Shown here one piece after another: positions 54,912 to 64,000 of a stretch of DNA of 64,000 nucleotides. A program made the translations under genes and the position numbers. Under the pieces are notes generated by a model. That model ran no database searches, was not told the origin of the DNA, and saw only the letters and a program-made list of their open reading frames with translations. This stretch comes from Phyllobacterium zundukense (GTDB lineage: Bacteria; Pseudomonadota; Alphaproteobacteria; Rhizobiales; Rhizobiaceae): NCBI RefSeq assembly GCF_002764115.1, contig NZ_CP017940.1, positions 3,384,501 through 3,448,500 on the forward strand, given 5' to 3'. Numbering within the stretch: position 1 is the stretch's first letter; each line of letters opens with the position of its first letter.

Positions 54912-56546
54912 CTAGCCATACCTCGCTTCGAGCAGATCGATATCACGGACCATTTTGGTGGCCATGGTGCTCTCCAGCCGTCTCGCCCGCACCAGACGGT
55001 AGATTTCCTGCCGCTCTGCCTTCAGCGCAGTAATATGGAGCAGCTTTCCGATCTCCTCGCTTCGTGCCGTCTGTTCGCGTTCCTCGCCAAGATGCATGCG
55101 CCCGTCGATGCGCTGGCGGTAAAGCTCCATGATCTGCGTGGCCACATCGGCATAGATGTCAGCATCGGCTCGCCCGGCCGCCAGATCGTGCTGCGCGCGC
55201 TCGACCGCCATGATTGCCGCTTCCGCTGCGGCAATACGTGCGTAGTCTTCCTCTTTCTGGTTCGAATCCTCGATGGGCAGGTCGATATTCCTGAGGAGAC
55301 GGGGAAGACAGACGCTTGCCATGATCAGGGAAAGGATGATGACACCCGTCGCAAGGAAAATGACCAGATCGCGGGCGGGGAAAAGGCTTCCGTCCGTAAG
55401 AAAGAGCGGCAGCGTCAGGATACCGGCAAGGGTAATCGCGCCGCGAACGCCTGCAAAGGACATGGTGGCGACGAGTTGCCAACTTGGTCGCACGACTGCC
55501 TGACGGCGGTTCACGGGACGCGACAATGCGATGCGCCAGGACGCCCAGACCCAGGTAAAGCGCAACGCTGCAAGGGCTGCGTAGATCACTACCACATAGA
55601 CCAGGAGCCACCAGGGACTTGAGTTACCGACATGCTGGACGTTTTCGACCGCGCCGTAAAATATGCCCGGAAGCTGTTCGCCCAACAGGACGAAGATGGC
55701 GCCGTTGGCGGCAAACTGCGCCGTATCCCAGACGGCCGTGCGCCGCACCCTTGTCAGTGCCAGCGACTGGCCGGTGTTTTCGGCATAGCTCATGGTGATG
55801 CCGGCAGCGACGGCGGCGAGAATGCCTGAAGCATGGACATGTTCGGCTAGGAGATAGGCGCCGAAAGGAATGAGCAGACTGATAAGGATTTGCGACCCGC
55901 TCTCCTCGCCGAGATGCCTGGTCAGGAACGCCTTGCCACGGGTAACGCCGAGGGTGACACCAACGCCGATGGCAATGCCGGCGAAGGCAAGCCAGAGAAA
56001 TGTAAAGAAGGCTTCGGATAACGAGAATGAGCCGGTGAGCATGGCCGCAACGGCAAAGCGCATGCAGACGAGGCCGGAGGCATCATTCAACAGCGATTCG
56101 CCTTCGAGAATGTGCATCATGCGCGACGGGATCGGCACACGGGCCGCGATGGCCGATACCGCGATCGGGTCTGTCGGTGAGACGATGGCCGCCAGAGCGA
56201 AGGCGACGGGAAGCGGAACAGATGGAATCATCCAGTGGACCAAGAAGCCGAGACCAAGCACGGTGAAGATGACCAGGCCCAACGCCATTTCAAGAATGAT
56301 GCCCTTGTCGCGGAAAAGCCCTTCCTTGGGGATACGCCAGCCATCGAGGAATAGGAGCGGCGGCAGGAACAACAGAAAGAAAATGTCCGGATCAAGCTCC
56401 ACCCGAATGGTGGTGACCGAAGCAATTGCCGCACCAAGGCAAATCTGCACCAGCGGCAGCGGCACCGGCAGGGGCAGCATGCGGATGATGGAGTCGCTGA
56501 CCACGACGGCCAGGAGCATCAGCAGGACAACGGTTATTGTTTCCAC
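54912..56546 (-). CDS. CPA1-family Na+/H+ antiporter
   Basis: The membrane protein has about 12 segments and the core ion-site motif AAIVSPTDPIAVSAI, with the GESLLNDASGLV segment of CPA1 antiporters. A cytoplasmic, helical, charged C-terminal tail of about 120 residues follows. I use the GTG at 56546 (METITVVLLMLL, 544 residues) because homologues begin with this hydrophobic stretch. An ATG at 56612 or 56654 would add a non-conserved leader. It probably exports Na+ or K+ for pH control. Confidence 0.85.
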   Translation of the reverse strand: METITVVLLMLLAVVVSDSIIRMLPLPVPLPLVQICLGAAIASVTTIRVELDPDIFFLLFLPPLLFLDGWRIPKEGLFRDKGIILEMALGLVIFTVLGLGFLVHWMIPSVPLPVAFALAAIVSPTDPIAVSAIAARVPIPSRMMHILEGESLLNDASGLVCMRFAVAAMLTGSFSLSEAFFTFLWLAFAGIAIGVGVTLGVTRGKAFLTRHLGEESGSQILISLLIPFGAYLLAEHVHASGILAAVAAGITMSYAENTGQSLALTRVRRTAVWDTAQFAANGAIFVLLGEQLPGIFYGAVENVQHVGNSSPWWLLVYVVVIYAALAALRFTWVWASWRIALSRPVNRRQAVVRPSWQLVATMSFAGVRGAITLAGILTLPLFLTDGSLFPARDLVIFLATGVIILSLIMASVCLPRLLRNIDLPIEDSNQKEEDYARIAAAEAAIMAVERAQHDLAAGRADADIYADVATQIMELYRQRIDGRMHLGEEREQTARSEEIGKLLHITALKAERQEIYRLVRARRLESTMATKMVRDIDLLEARYG

Positions 56547-56804
56547 GGCGAATCCAGTTTCGATCGATGAACAGGATGAAGGAAGTGCGGGTGCTTTGTC
56601 GAGGCGAACCATGGCAACTTTGCGCCCGGATGATGCCCTTTGGATGAATTGCAATAACTAGCGGCGCAATCATTTTTACGTTTACGTCAATGTAAATACT
56701 TGCATGGGTGGCGCCTCTCGCAATAGATAGAATTGTTGAGTAGCATGGGCGTGGTTTTGGGGAACCGTGTACCGGCTTCAAAGAAAGCTAACTGGGAGGT
56801 TAAT

Positions 56805-59009
56805 GTGGCCAAAGAGACAACACCGGCAAAAGCGCCCGCGCGCACAAGCGCGAAAGCGGCACCTGACAAGGCGGCGAAGACCGCTGCACCAGCTTCGAAA
56901 AAGCCAACCGGTAGTGTCAAGACGGCCGTGGCCAGCAGCCAGGCAAAAGCGCCTGCGAAGGCAAAGGCTGCGAAGGTGACTGCCGAGGCTCCGATTGCAA
57001 CCCCGGCACCGGCGCCAAAGACCGAAGCCGTTGCTGTGAAGGCAGCAGATAAGACCAGGGCCAGTAGCCCGACAAAAGCGCCTGCGAAGACAAAGGCCGC
57101 AAAGGTGACTGCCAAGACTCCGATTGCAACCCAGGCACCGGCGAAACCGGCAGCCAAAGCCAAGACACCGGCGTCAAAGACAGAGGTACTTGCCGCAAAG
57201 GCAGGAGAGAAAACGGCCAAGGCCAGCAGCCCGGCAAAAGCGCCTGCGAAGGTGATTGCAAAGGCTTCAATTGCACCGGCGAAACCGGCAGCACCAAAGC
57301 CGGAAGCTGATGCCGCGAAACCTGCAAGCAAGACGGCAAAGGCTACGCCCAAGTTGTGGGTGAAATCCTATCCCGACGGCGTACCCGCCGATATCGCCGC
57401 TTTGCAATATGAGTCGGTTGGCGATTTGTTCGCCATGACCTTCAAGCAATACAGCAGCCGGCCGGCCTTCAGCTGCATGGGCAAGAGCATCACCTATGCC
57501 GAACTCGACCGCTACTCGCGATCGTTGGGCGCATGGTTCCAGTCGCGCGGACTTGTCAAAGGCGATCGCGTCGCGGTGATGATGCCCAATGTGCTGCAGT
57601 ACCCCATCACCATCGCCGCTATCCTTCGGGCCGGCCTGACTGTCGTCAACGTCAATCCGCTTTATACGCCACGTGAACTTGAGCATCAGCTTAAAGACAG
57701 TGGCGCGAAAGCCATCATCATCCTCGAAAACTTTGCTGCGACGCTGGCGAAGGTGCTCACCAAGACCCCGGTACAGCATGTGGTCGTAGCGGCGATGGGT
57801 GACATGATGGGCCTCAAGGGCCATCTGGTGAATCTCGTCGTGCGGCGGGTCAAGAAGATGGTGCCTGCCTGGTCACTGCCAGGTCACACGCCATTCAAGA
57901 CGGCATTGGCCAAGGGTGCAGCCCTGAACCTCAAACCTGTTGAGGTGAAGGGGCCCGATATTGCCTTCCTGCAATATACCGGCGGCACGACAGGCGTTTC
58001 CAAGGGTGCGATCCTGACCCACAGCAACATCGTCTCCAATGTCGCACAGATGCGGCTCTGGTGCGATGTTGCATACCGCATCAAGCCGCGACCCAGCGAT
58101 CTGACCTTCATCTGTGCCTTGCCGCTCTATCACATCTTCGCTTTGACCGTGAACGCGATGATGGGCATGGAACAGGGCGCGCTGAACGTGCTCATTCCGA
58201 ACCCGCGCGACATACCGGGCTTCGTGAAGGAACTGCAGAAGCACAAGATGCACATCTTCCCCGGCCTGAACACGCTGTTCAACGGGCTTCTGAACAATGA
58301 AGACTTCCGCAAACTGGACTTCTCGGGACTGATCCTGTCGCTTGGCGGCGGCATGGCGGTGCAAAAGCCGGTGGCCGAACGCTGGAAGGAAGTGACAGGC
58401 TGCCTGATCACCGAGGGCTACGGCTTGTCGGAGACTTCCCCTGTCGCATCGGCGAACCGGCTGGATGCGACGGAATTTTCCGGAATGATCGGACTTCCCC
58501 TTTCCTCAACGGATTTTTCCATCCGCGACGATGATGGAAAGGAACTTCCCTTGATGGAGGTCGGCGAGATCTGCATTCGCGGACCGCAGGTGATGGCCGG
58601 CTACTGGAACCGTCCGGACGAGACCGAGAAGGCCATGACAGCGGACGGTTTCTTCCGGTCCGGCGACATGGGCTACATGGACGAGCGCGGCTACACCAAA
58701 ATCGTAGATCGCAAGAAGGACATGATCCTCGTCTCGGGTTTCAACGTCTATCCGAACGAGATCGAGGAAGTGGCGATGGAGCACCCCGGCATCCGCGAGG
58801 CTGCTGCCGTCGGAATTCCCAACGAACATTCGGGCGAGACGGTCAAGCTATTCGTCGTACGCAAGGATCCGGCGCTGACCGAGGACGCTGTCAAGGCGTT
58901 CTGCGCCGAGCGGCTGACCAACTACAAGCGCCCGCGCTCAGTCGAATTCCGCGAGGAGTTACCAAAGAGCAATGTCGGCAAGATTCTGCGCCGGGAGCTC
59001 CGAACCTAA
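56805..59009 (+). CDS. fadD: Long-chain fatty acid-CoA ligase with N-terminal H1-like tail
   Basis: Residues about 183-734 are a full FadD: LWVKSYPDGVPADI, AMP-binding YTGGTTGVSKGA (about 391-402), GYGLSETSPV, SGDMGYMDERGYTKIVDRKKD, and C-terminal Lys in KSNVGKILRREL. Residues 1-182 are an Ala/Lys/Pro/Thr-rich tail of three degenerate units (44-86, 87-140, 141-180) that begin SSxxKAPAK and carry KAAKVTA-like segments. It is similar in style to AlgP/histone-H1-like proteins. I chose the GTG at 56805 because GGGAGG precedes it. The tail has no in-frame Met, so it is probably translated. Confidence 0.9.
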   Translation: MAKETTPAKAPARTSAKAAPDKAAKTAAPASKKPTGSVKTAVASSQAKAPAKAKAAKVTAEAPIATPAPAPKTEAVAVKAADKTRASSPTKAPAKTKAAKVTAKTPIATQAPAKPAAKAKTPASKTEVLAAKAGEKTAKASSPAKAPAKVIAKASIAPAKPAAPKPEADAAKPASKTAKATPKLWVKSYPDGVPADIAALQYESVGDLFAMTFKQYSSRPAFSCMGKSITYAELDRYSRSLGAWFQSRGLVKGDRVAVMMPNVLQYPITIAAILRAGLTVVNVNPLYTPRELEHQLKDSGAKAIIILENFAATLAKVLTKTPVQHVVVAAMGDMMGLKGHLVNLVVRRVKKMVPAWSLPGHTPFKTALAKGAALNLKPVEVKGPDIAFLQYTGGTTGVSKGAILTHSNIVSNVAQMRLWCDVAYRIKPRPSDLTFICALPLYHIFALTVNAMMGMEQGALNVLIPNPRDIPGFVKELQKHKMHIFPGLNTLFNGLLNNEDFRKLDFSGLILSLGGGMAVQKPVAERWKEVTGCLITEGYGLSETSPVASANRLDATEFSGMIGLPLSSTDFSIRDDDGKELPLMEVGEICIRGPQVMAGYWNRPDETEKAMTADGFFRSGDMGYMDERGYTKIVDRKKDMILVSGFNVYPNEIEEVAMEHPGIREAAAVGIPNEHSGETVKLFVVRKDPALTEDAVKAFCAERLTNYKRPRSVEFREELPKSNVGKILRRELRT

Positions 59010-59017
59010 CGCAAGTA

Positions 59018-60607
59018 TCAGGCGGCTTTTTCGCGGACCTGATAATCCTTGATCGCAGCGAAGCGGATCGCCTTCCAGCGCTCCGCCTCGTAGGACAGCG
59101 AGAAGGAATTCTGCGCCAGAAACACCGGATCATTGTCGAGGTCGTGTGCAATATCGGCGCGGTGGGCATTGATGAAGCGTTGCAATTCAGCCGGATCGTC
59201 GGCTGAAATCCAGCGGGCAATGGTGAAGCGTGCCGGTTCGAAGCCGACGGGCAGTGTATATTCCACCTTCAGCCGCTCGGTCAGAACGTCGATCTGCAGC
59301 GCGCCGACAACGCCGACAATGGCGGGCGAACCATCATCCGGCAGGAACAGCTGAACAACACCTTCTTCCGCCATCTGCTGCAAGGCTTCGCGCAGCTTCT
59401 TTGCCTTCATCGCATCGTCGAGCCGCACGCGGCGCAGGATTTCCGGGGCAAAGTTCGGCACGCCGCGGAACAGCAGGTCTTCGCCTTCTGTCAGCGTATC
59501 GCCGATGCGCAGAGTGCCGTGGTTGGGAATACCCACTACGTCACCGGCCCAGGCTTCATCGGCGATCTGGCGGCTGCGGGCGAAAAAGAATTGCGGGGCC
59601 GACAGGCCCATCGGCTTGCCGGTGCGTACCAGCTTGGCTTTCATGCCGCGCGACAGCTTACCCGAGCACACACGCAGGAAGGCGATACGGTCACGATGAT
59701 TGGGGTCCATATTGGCCTGAATCTTGAAAACAAAGCCGGTCATCTTTTCTTCCGTCGCTTCGACGCGGCGCGTATCGGCATCCTGCGCTCGCGGGCTTGG
59801 GCCAAAGTCGCAGAAGGCTTCGATCAGATCGCGAACGCCGTAGTTGCGCAGTGCCGAGCCGAAGTAGACCGGGGTCATGTGACCTTCACGGAAGGACTGC
59901 AGGTCGAACGGATTGCAGGCATCGCGTGCCAGCGTGACCTCGTCTATCCATGCCTGACGCTCGTTTTCGGGCAAAAGACCGGAGGCGCCAGACGATTCCG
60001 GGCCGTTGACCGGCGTCGGGACATCTTCGCTATCGCGCTGACGCACCGTGTTGTTCTGCAGATTGTACGTTCCGGCAAAGCTCTTGCCGCGCCCGATCGG
60101 CCAGGTGATTGGGGCCGTATCCAGCGCCAGCTTCTGCTCGATCTCGTCGAGTATTTCGTAAGGGTCGCGGCTTTCGCGGTCGATTTTGTTGACGAAGGTG
60201 ACAATCGGGATGTCGCGCATGCGGCAGACTTCGAAAAGCTTGAGCGTGCGCGCCTCGATACCCTTGGCGGCATCGATAACCATGACCGCGCTATCGACGG
60301 CGGTGAGCGTGCGGTAGGTATCGTCCGCGAAATCTTCGTGGCCGGGCGTATCCAGCAGGTTGAAGATGCAGTCTTTATACTCAAAGGTCATGACCGAGGT
60401 GACGACCGAGATGCCGCGTTCACGTTCGATCTTCATCCAGTCGGAACGGGTCTGGATACGGTCCTTCTTGGCCTTGACTTCACCGGCGAGCTGGATCGCG
60501 CCGCCGAACAGCAGCAGCTTTTCGGTCAGCGTGGTTTTACCGGCGTCAGGATGCGCGATGATCGCGAAAGTACGACGCTTGGAAACGGGATGGTCGGCAG
60601 AAGACAT
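59018..60607 (-). CDS. prfC: Peptide chain release factor 3
   Basis: This GTPase recycles RF1/RF2 from the ribosome. The protein has 529 residues, G1 AHPDAGKTT, G3 DTPGHEDFADD and G4 NKID. The RF3 continuation is DWMKIERERGISVVTSVMTFEYK, and the C-terminal domain ends with SLSYEAERWKAIRFAAIKDYQ. The ATG is at 60607. It converges on fadD with only 8 bp between stops and follows the amidotransferase gene on the same strand. Confidence 0.97.
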   Translation of the reverse strand: MSSADHPVSKRRTFAIIAHPDAGKTTLTEKLLLFGGAIQLAGEVKAKKDRIQTRSDWMKIERERGISVVTSVMTFEYKDCIFNLLDTPGHEDFADDTYRTLTAVDSAVMVIDAAKGIEARTLKLFEVCRMRDIPIVTFVNKIDRESRDPYEILDEIEQKLALDTAPITWPIGRGKSFAGTYNLQNNTVRQRDSEDVPTPVNGPESSGASGLLPENERQAWIDEVTLARDACNPFDLQSFREGHMTPVYFGSALRNYGVRDLIEAFCDFGPSPRAQDADTRRVEATEEKMTGFVFKIQANMDPNHRDRIAFLRVCSGKLSRGMKAKLVRTGKPMGLSAPQFFFARSRQIADEAWAGDVVGIPNHGTLRIGDTLTEGEDLLFRGVPNFAPEILRRVRLDDAMKAKKLREALQQMAEEGVVQLFLPDDGSPAIVGVVGALQIDVLTERLKVEYTLPVGFEPARFTIARWISADDPAELQRFINAHRADIAHDLDNDPVFLAQNSFSLSYEAERWKAIRFAAIKDYQVREKAA

Positions 60608-60695
60608 AGAGAAGGCTCAAACTCGATAAGGGAATGGTTGCGCGCCTTCTATCAGCCGCAGCCCTTGCCGTCGACTGCCAATTCTGAATGGCAGG

Positions 60696-61505
60696 TCAGA
60701 CGGTTTCGACGAGCTGTCCGGATTTTTCTTCGCTCATGAACGGCTCGATGGCAATTCGCTTGGTGCTCCTGACCGTCACAAAACTATTGGGCGGGACGGG
60801 CATCCAGTTTCCGGCTTCGCCATCGAGAGGTTCCGAGACGACGCAAAGGCCGGCGCTGGCCGCGAGGCTCGCCGTGTAGAGCGACGGCGCGAAACGATCC
60901 GTGGCATAGCGGACTGCGTAGAGATGCTTGCCATCGGAGAAGGCAGCGGTGAGCCGGATGAAGGCTGGCACACCGGCACGTTCGGCTTCCGCAACGATAG
61001 CGTTGACAGTCCCGACCAGCGCCTCGGCCGGATCGTTGTCGAGACCATGCTGCAGCATCAGCAGAAAGATCAGTTCGGAATCGGTCGAGCCAAGCTTTTG
61101 GGCGTAGAGCGTATCGTCGAGACGCGCTTCCAATCCGCGCCGCAAGCGGTCGAAATGACCGATCTGGCCGTTGTGCATGAAGCTCCATTTGCCGGAGACA
61201 AAGGGATGACAGTTCATGCGGCTGGTGGGGCCGCCGGTCGAGGCGCGTACGTGGGCGAGAAAGAGGTGAGAACGGATCTGACGCGACAGGCTCTTGAGAT
61301 TTTGGTCCGACCACGCCGGCAGGATATCGCGGTAGAGGCCTGGCTCATCCCGTTCGCCATACCAAGCGACACCAAAACCATCGCCATTGGTGCGGGTCTT
61401 GGCCTCATGCGCATCGTGGCTTTGGGCGATCAGGGAATGACAGGGGGAGGCAATAACGTCTTCAAGATAGAGCTGAGGTCCGAGATAGGCTGCCCAACGA
61501 CACAT
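60696..61505 (-). CDS. Class II glutamine amidotransferase (EgtC/YafJ-like)
   Basis: The 269-residue N-terminal-nucleophile hydrolase has Cys2 exposed after Met removal (MCRWAAYLG), THR-like residues in HVRASTGG, SFMHNGQIGHF, and GSTDSELIFLLML. The size and motifs fit the EgtC/YafJ/DUF3700 branch. In an ergothioneine pathway EgtC removes a glutamyl group, but no egtB or egtD lies here, so the role is open. Conserved enough to be sure of the fold, not of the substrate. Confidence 0.82.
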   Translation of the reverse strand: MCRWAAYLGPQLYLEDVIASPCHSLIAQSHDAHEAKTRTNGDGFGVAWYGERDEPGLYRDILPAWSDQNLKSLSRQIRSHLFLAHVRASTGGPTSRMNCHPFVSGKWSFMHNGQIGHFDRLRRGLEARLDDTLYAQKLGSTDSELIFLLMLQHGLDNDPAEALVGTVNAIVAEAERAGVPAFIRLTAAFSDGKHLYAVRYATDRFAPSLYTASLAASAGLCVVSEPLDGEAGNWMPVPPNSFVTVRSTKRIAIEPFMSEEKSGQLVETV

Positions 61506-61669
61506 GAATCACCTGGTTTTGGTCACGCGATGACTGACAATACCGTGTGATTTCATTCTTGGGAATCGCCAGCGCGAGACTGGGGATAAAATCAGATTGT
61601 GTGCAAAGAATGGACGTGTCAAATCTTGTGAGTTGACGGTTCCTGCAGTCTGGTGAAAAAGGTCTCTTC

Positions 61670-62155
61670 ATGTCTAAAGAAACCGATTCCGCTCATCCAC
61701 GAAACCCCGCCCTCGGCCTCGTCCGTCTACCGCATGGACAGGGTCTTGAATTGCCCTCCTATGAAACAGCCGGTTCAGCCGGGATGGACCTGCGCGCTGC
61801 CGTGCCGGAAGACAGGCCATTGCTGCTCCTGCCGGGCCGCAGGGCTCTGGTACCGACTGGTCTGATCTTTGAAATCCCGCATGGTTTCGAGGCGCAGATC
61901 CGGCCCCGTTCAGGCCTTGCGCTCAAGAACGGAATTACGTGTCTCAACACACCCGGAACGATTGATTCCGACTATCGTGGTGAGGTAAAAGTAATATTGA
62001 TTAACCTCGGCGATGACGATTTCTATGTGACACGCGGCATGCGTATTGCGCAGGTCGTTCTGGCACCGGTTGTCCAGCTTGCTGTCGAAGAGCGGCAGCA
62101 TGCCAGCGACACGGCGCGCGGTACCGGGGGGTTCGGGTCAACGGGCACTTCTTGA
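61670..62155 (+). CDS. dut: dUTP diphosphatase
   Basis: The trimeric dUTPase keeps dUTP low for DNA synthesis and makes dUMP. The protein has 161 residues. Motif I is [10 protein letters not shown], motifs II-III are [10 protein letters not shown] and [15 protein letters not shown], and motif V is [10 protein letters not shown]. The ATG at 61670 gives [10 protein letters not shown]. The 164-bp gap upstream shows no clear promoter. The next gene starts 23 bp after the stop. Confidence 0.96.
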   Translation: MSKETDSAHPRNPALGLVRLPHGQGLELPSYETAGSAGMDLRAAVPEDRPLLLLPGRRALVPTGLIFEIPHGFEAQIRPRSGLALKNGITCLNTPGTIDSDYRGEVKVILINLGDDDFYVTRGMRIAQVVLAPVVQLAVEERQHASDTARGTGGFGSTGTS

Positions 62156-62178
62156 TTGAATTCGACTGGGAGGTCGTC

Positions 62179-62997
62179 ATGGACAAGGGCAGGGTTTTCC
62201 GTCAGCTGCATGAAGGACCCGAGATTTTTCTCATGCCCAATCCATGGGATCCGGGGACGACAAAATTTCTCGCCTCCCTGGGTTTCAAGGCGCTCGCGAC
62301 CAGCAGCGCAGGCTTCGCGTTTTCACGTGGATTGCCGGACGGTGGAATCACCTTCGATGTAATGATGCAGCATTGCCGCGATCTTGTTGCGGCAACGGAC
62401 CTACCGATCTCCGGTGATCTGGAGAAGGGCAAGGGCGACAGTGCCGACAGCGCTGCAGAGACAATCTTTGCTGCCGAAGCGGCCGGTCTTGCCGGCTGTT
62501 CCATCGAGGACTTTTCGGGCGATCCGGACAAGCCCATTTATGATTTTTCGCTGGCCGTCGAACGTGTTGCTGCCGCTGCCGAAGCCGCGCGTGCGCTCAG
62601 GAGCGATTTTGTTTTCACAGCCCGCGCCGAAAATTTTCTGCATGGCAAGACTGATTTCGACGACACGCTCAAGCGTTTGCAAGCCTTCGAAAAGGCTGGC
62701 GCCGATGTGCTGTTTGCCCCGGGTATTTCCGATCTCGAGCGCATCCGCACGATCTGCGCATCGGTTTCAAAACCGGTAAGTGTACTGGCTCCGGCGTCGC
62801 TTACGGTCAGCCAACTCGCGTCAGCCGGTGTGCGCCGGATTTCACTCGGCCCGCGCCTGACGACGGCTGCCTTTACAGCGGTACGCGATGCTGTGCGCGA
62901 GGTTCTGGACAAGGGCACCTTCGAATTTACCAAGACAGGCGTGCCATTTAGCGATCTGCAACAGCTGTTTTCACAAGGCACGGATAAGGATAGTTGA
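62179..62997 (+). CDS. Isocitrate lyase/PEP mutase family protein
   Basis: The 272-residue TIM-barrel protein of the ICL/PEP-mutase superfamily has the conserved loop DLEKGKGDSADSAAETI, where the KGKGDS segment takes the place of the catalytic Cys loop. It also has SIEDFSGDP and VFTARAENFLHG. It resembles oxaloacetate decarboxylase or 2-methylisocitrate-lyase-like enzymes. The ATG at 62179 follows GGGAGG; an in-frame TTG at 62152 lacks such support. It precedes a HAD and a proline-racemase-family gene. Confidence 0.82.
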   Translation: MDKGRVFRQLHEGPEIFLMPNPWDPGTTKFLASLGFKALATSSAGFAFSRGLPDGGITFDVMMQHCRDLVAATDLPISGDLEKGKGDSADSAAETIFAAEAAGLAGCSIEDFSGDPDKPIYDFSLAVERVAAAAEAARALRSDFVFTARAENFLHGKTDFDDTLKRLQAFEKAGADVLFAPGISDLERIRTICASVSKPVSVLAPASLTVSQLASAGVRRISLGPRLTTAAFTAVRDAVREVLDKGTFEFTKTGVPFSDLQQLFSQGTDKDS

Positions 62998-62998
62998 A

Positions 62999-63655
62999 AT
63001 GACGCGCCCCGATCTGGTTATTTTCGACTGTGACGGGGTTCTCGTCGATACCGAAACACTCGCCAATCACCATCTCGTCAAGATGCTCGGTGCGTCCGGC
63101 TATCCAATCACCTTCGAAGAGGCCCGCAAGAATCTTTGCGGCATGCCAATGCGGGCGGTGAAGGAGAAGGTTGAGGCGGAAGGCTATTCACTCGGTGAGG
63201 ATTTTGTGGACCGCTGGTATCAGGCCATCCCCATCATTTTTGAAAATGGTGTCGAAGCCATCCCCTACATTAAAGACGTTATTACGGCAGTGAAAAAGGC
63301 TGAACTCCCCTATTGCGTGGCTTCATCCGCCAATGTCGAAAAGATGCATATCACGCTCGGCAAGACCGGTCTTATCGGTCATTTCCAGGACGTGCTCTAC
63401 AGCGCCTCCATGGTGGCCCGCGGCAAGCCATTTCCCGACCTGTTTCTGCATGCGGCAAAGGAGATGGGCTGCGAACCATCCCAGGCGGTTGTGATCGAGG
63501 ACAGTGTTGCCGGTACGAAAGCCGGCACGGCCGCCGGTATGCGAGTCTTCTCCTATTGCGGCGATGAACATGCGGATGTGGAAGGTTTGACTGCGGCGGG
63601 CGGCATTCTTTTTGACGACATGCGCAACCTGCCTGCGCTGCTGGGGATTGCCTGA
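62999..63655 (+). CDS. HAD-superfamily hydrolase (beta-phosphoglucomutase-like)
   Basis: The 218-residue HAD protein has motif [12 protein letters not shown], motif II VASSAN, a Lys in [11 protein letters not shown], and motif [14 protein letters not shown], with a helical cap. The ATG lies 1 nt after the stop of the PEP-mutase-like gene (TGAAATG), and its own stop overlaps the next start (TGATG), so the three genes are coupled. It is similar to, but distinct from, the polyol-operon HAD at 28366-29046. Confidence 0.86.
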   Translation: MTRPDLVIFDCDGVLVDTETLANHHLVKMLGASGYPITFEEARKNLCGMPMRAVKEKVEAEGYSLGEDFVDRWYQAIPIIFENGVEAIPYIKDVITAVKKAELPYCVASSANVEKMHITLGKTGLIGHFQDVLYSASMVARGKPFPDLFLHAAKEMGCEPSQAVVIEDSVAGTKAGTAAGMRVFSYCGDEHADVEGLTAAGGILFDDMRNLPALLGIA

Positions 63656-64000
63656 TGGACGGGCCGTTGAAGGTCATCGACATGCACACGGGCGGCGAGC
63701 CCCTGCGTATCATCACCAGCGGTTACCCTGGACTGCCCAAGGCAACGATCCTTGAAAAACGCGCCTATGTCCGCGACAAGCTGGATCACTTGCGCAAGAT
63801 ATTGATCTTCGAACCCCGCGGCCACTACGACATGTATGGCGCTTTGCTGGTGGAGCCGAATCTGCCCGGCGCTGACCTCGCGGTGCTGTTCATGCACAAT
63901 GAGGGTTATTCGACCATGTGCGGCCATGCGATCATCGCGCTTGGCCGCTATGCAGTTGATTACGGTATCGTGCCCAAGACCGAGCCGGTGACGACGGTTC
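63655..64000 (+). CDS. Proline racemase/hydroxyproline epimerase family protein (partial, runs off the window)
   Basis: The 5' end (about 115 residues) shows [13 protein letters not shown], the conserved N terminus, and a first catalytic-Cys motif [15 protein letters not shown]. The [10 protein letters not shown] form recalls trans-3-hydroxy-L-proline dehydratase, with 4-hydroxyproline epimerase as the alternative. Deciding needs the second catalytic residue (Cys or Thr), which lies beyond base 64000. The ATG overlaps the HAD stop. Confidence 0.82.
   Translation, partial: MDGPLKVIDMHTGGEPLRIITSGYPGLPKATILEKRAYVRDKLDHLRKILIFEPRGHYDMYGALLVEPNLPGADLAVLFMHNEGYSTMCGHAIIALGRYAVDYGIVPKTEPVTTV

Noticed and set aside
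59519..60739. 406-codon frame opposite prfC
   Set aside because: It is antisense to RF3. Its composition is typical of a shadow frame and it has no recognisable domain.
1..64000. tRNA or rRNA genes, insertion sequences, complete prophage
   Set aside because: I looked through the intergenic regions and saw no cloverleaf, rRNA segment, transposase or phage structural gene. A tRNAscan-SE or ISfinder run could still find something short.

Overview
This is alphaproteobacterial chromosomal DNA, most likely from Hyphomicrobiales (Rhizobiales) of the Phyllobacterium/Ochrobactrum/Mesorhizobium type. I infer this from the gene order glnD-murJ-trpS-usp-nfuA, the rhizobial-type xyl and smo/mtlK polyol operons, a probable Irr-type iron box, and the short dispersed palindromes typical of these genomes. 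I could run no database search, so the genus is an inference. Coding density is high. The + and - blocks often converge with fewer than 20 bp between stop codons.

Layout. 0.1-7.3 kb (+): glnD (nitrogen signalling) coupled to murJ (lipid II flippase), a VOC protein, trpS, a universal stress protein and nfuA (Fe-S carrier), closed by a shared terminator. 7.4-14.8 kb: a xylose locus with xylFHG on the - strand and xylR-xylB-xylA on the + strand, diverging from one intergenic region that holds two palindromes. 14.9-26.7 kb: an SDR, glpK, a bifunctional penicillin-binding protein, a small lipoprotein, a strong small-RNA candidate, an acyltransferase, an RNase D-like exonuclease, an M20 peptidase and polA. 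26.7-37.5 kb (-): a polyol (sorbitol/mannitol) operon, smoEFGK-smoS-mtlK-HAD-FGGY kinase, preceded by its SorC-type regulator. That regulator is itself coupled to a SelW/Rdx-like gene and a small Cys-rich gene.

36.6-40.5 kb is the accessory-looking stretch. It holds small genes, gene remnants, several families of dispersed palindromic repeats, a 60-bp tandem duplication that lengthens a coding sequence, and a GC-rich stretch that folds into consecutive hairpins. 40.5-64 kb returns to ordinary genes: lepA, a DUF2239 gene behind paired operators, a large lipoprotein hydrolase, phoX with a triple Pho box, a threonine dehydratase, a deacylase/HAD pair, pgi, coxG-like, a GMC oxidoreductase, a Na+/H+ antiporter, fadD with a histone-H1-like tail, prfC, a glutamine amidotransferase, dut, and a PEP-mutase-family/HAD/proline-racemase-family operon cut by the window end.

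Most of the window is conventional metabolism and housekeeping. I did not find a defence island, prophage, CRISPR array, insertion sequence or secondary-metabolite cluster. The best leads are regulatory or structural: the small RNA at about 19.93-20.03 kb, the Ala/Lys/Pro tail fused to FadD, the repeat-extended Rdx gene coupled to the polyol regulator, the structured stretch at 37.74-37.93 kb, and the paired operators before the DUF2239 gene.
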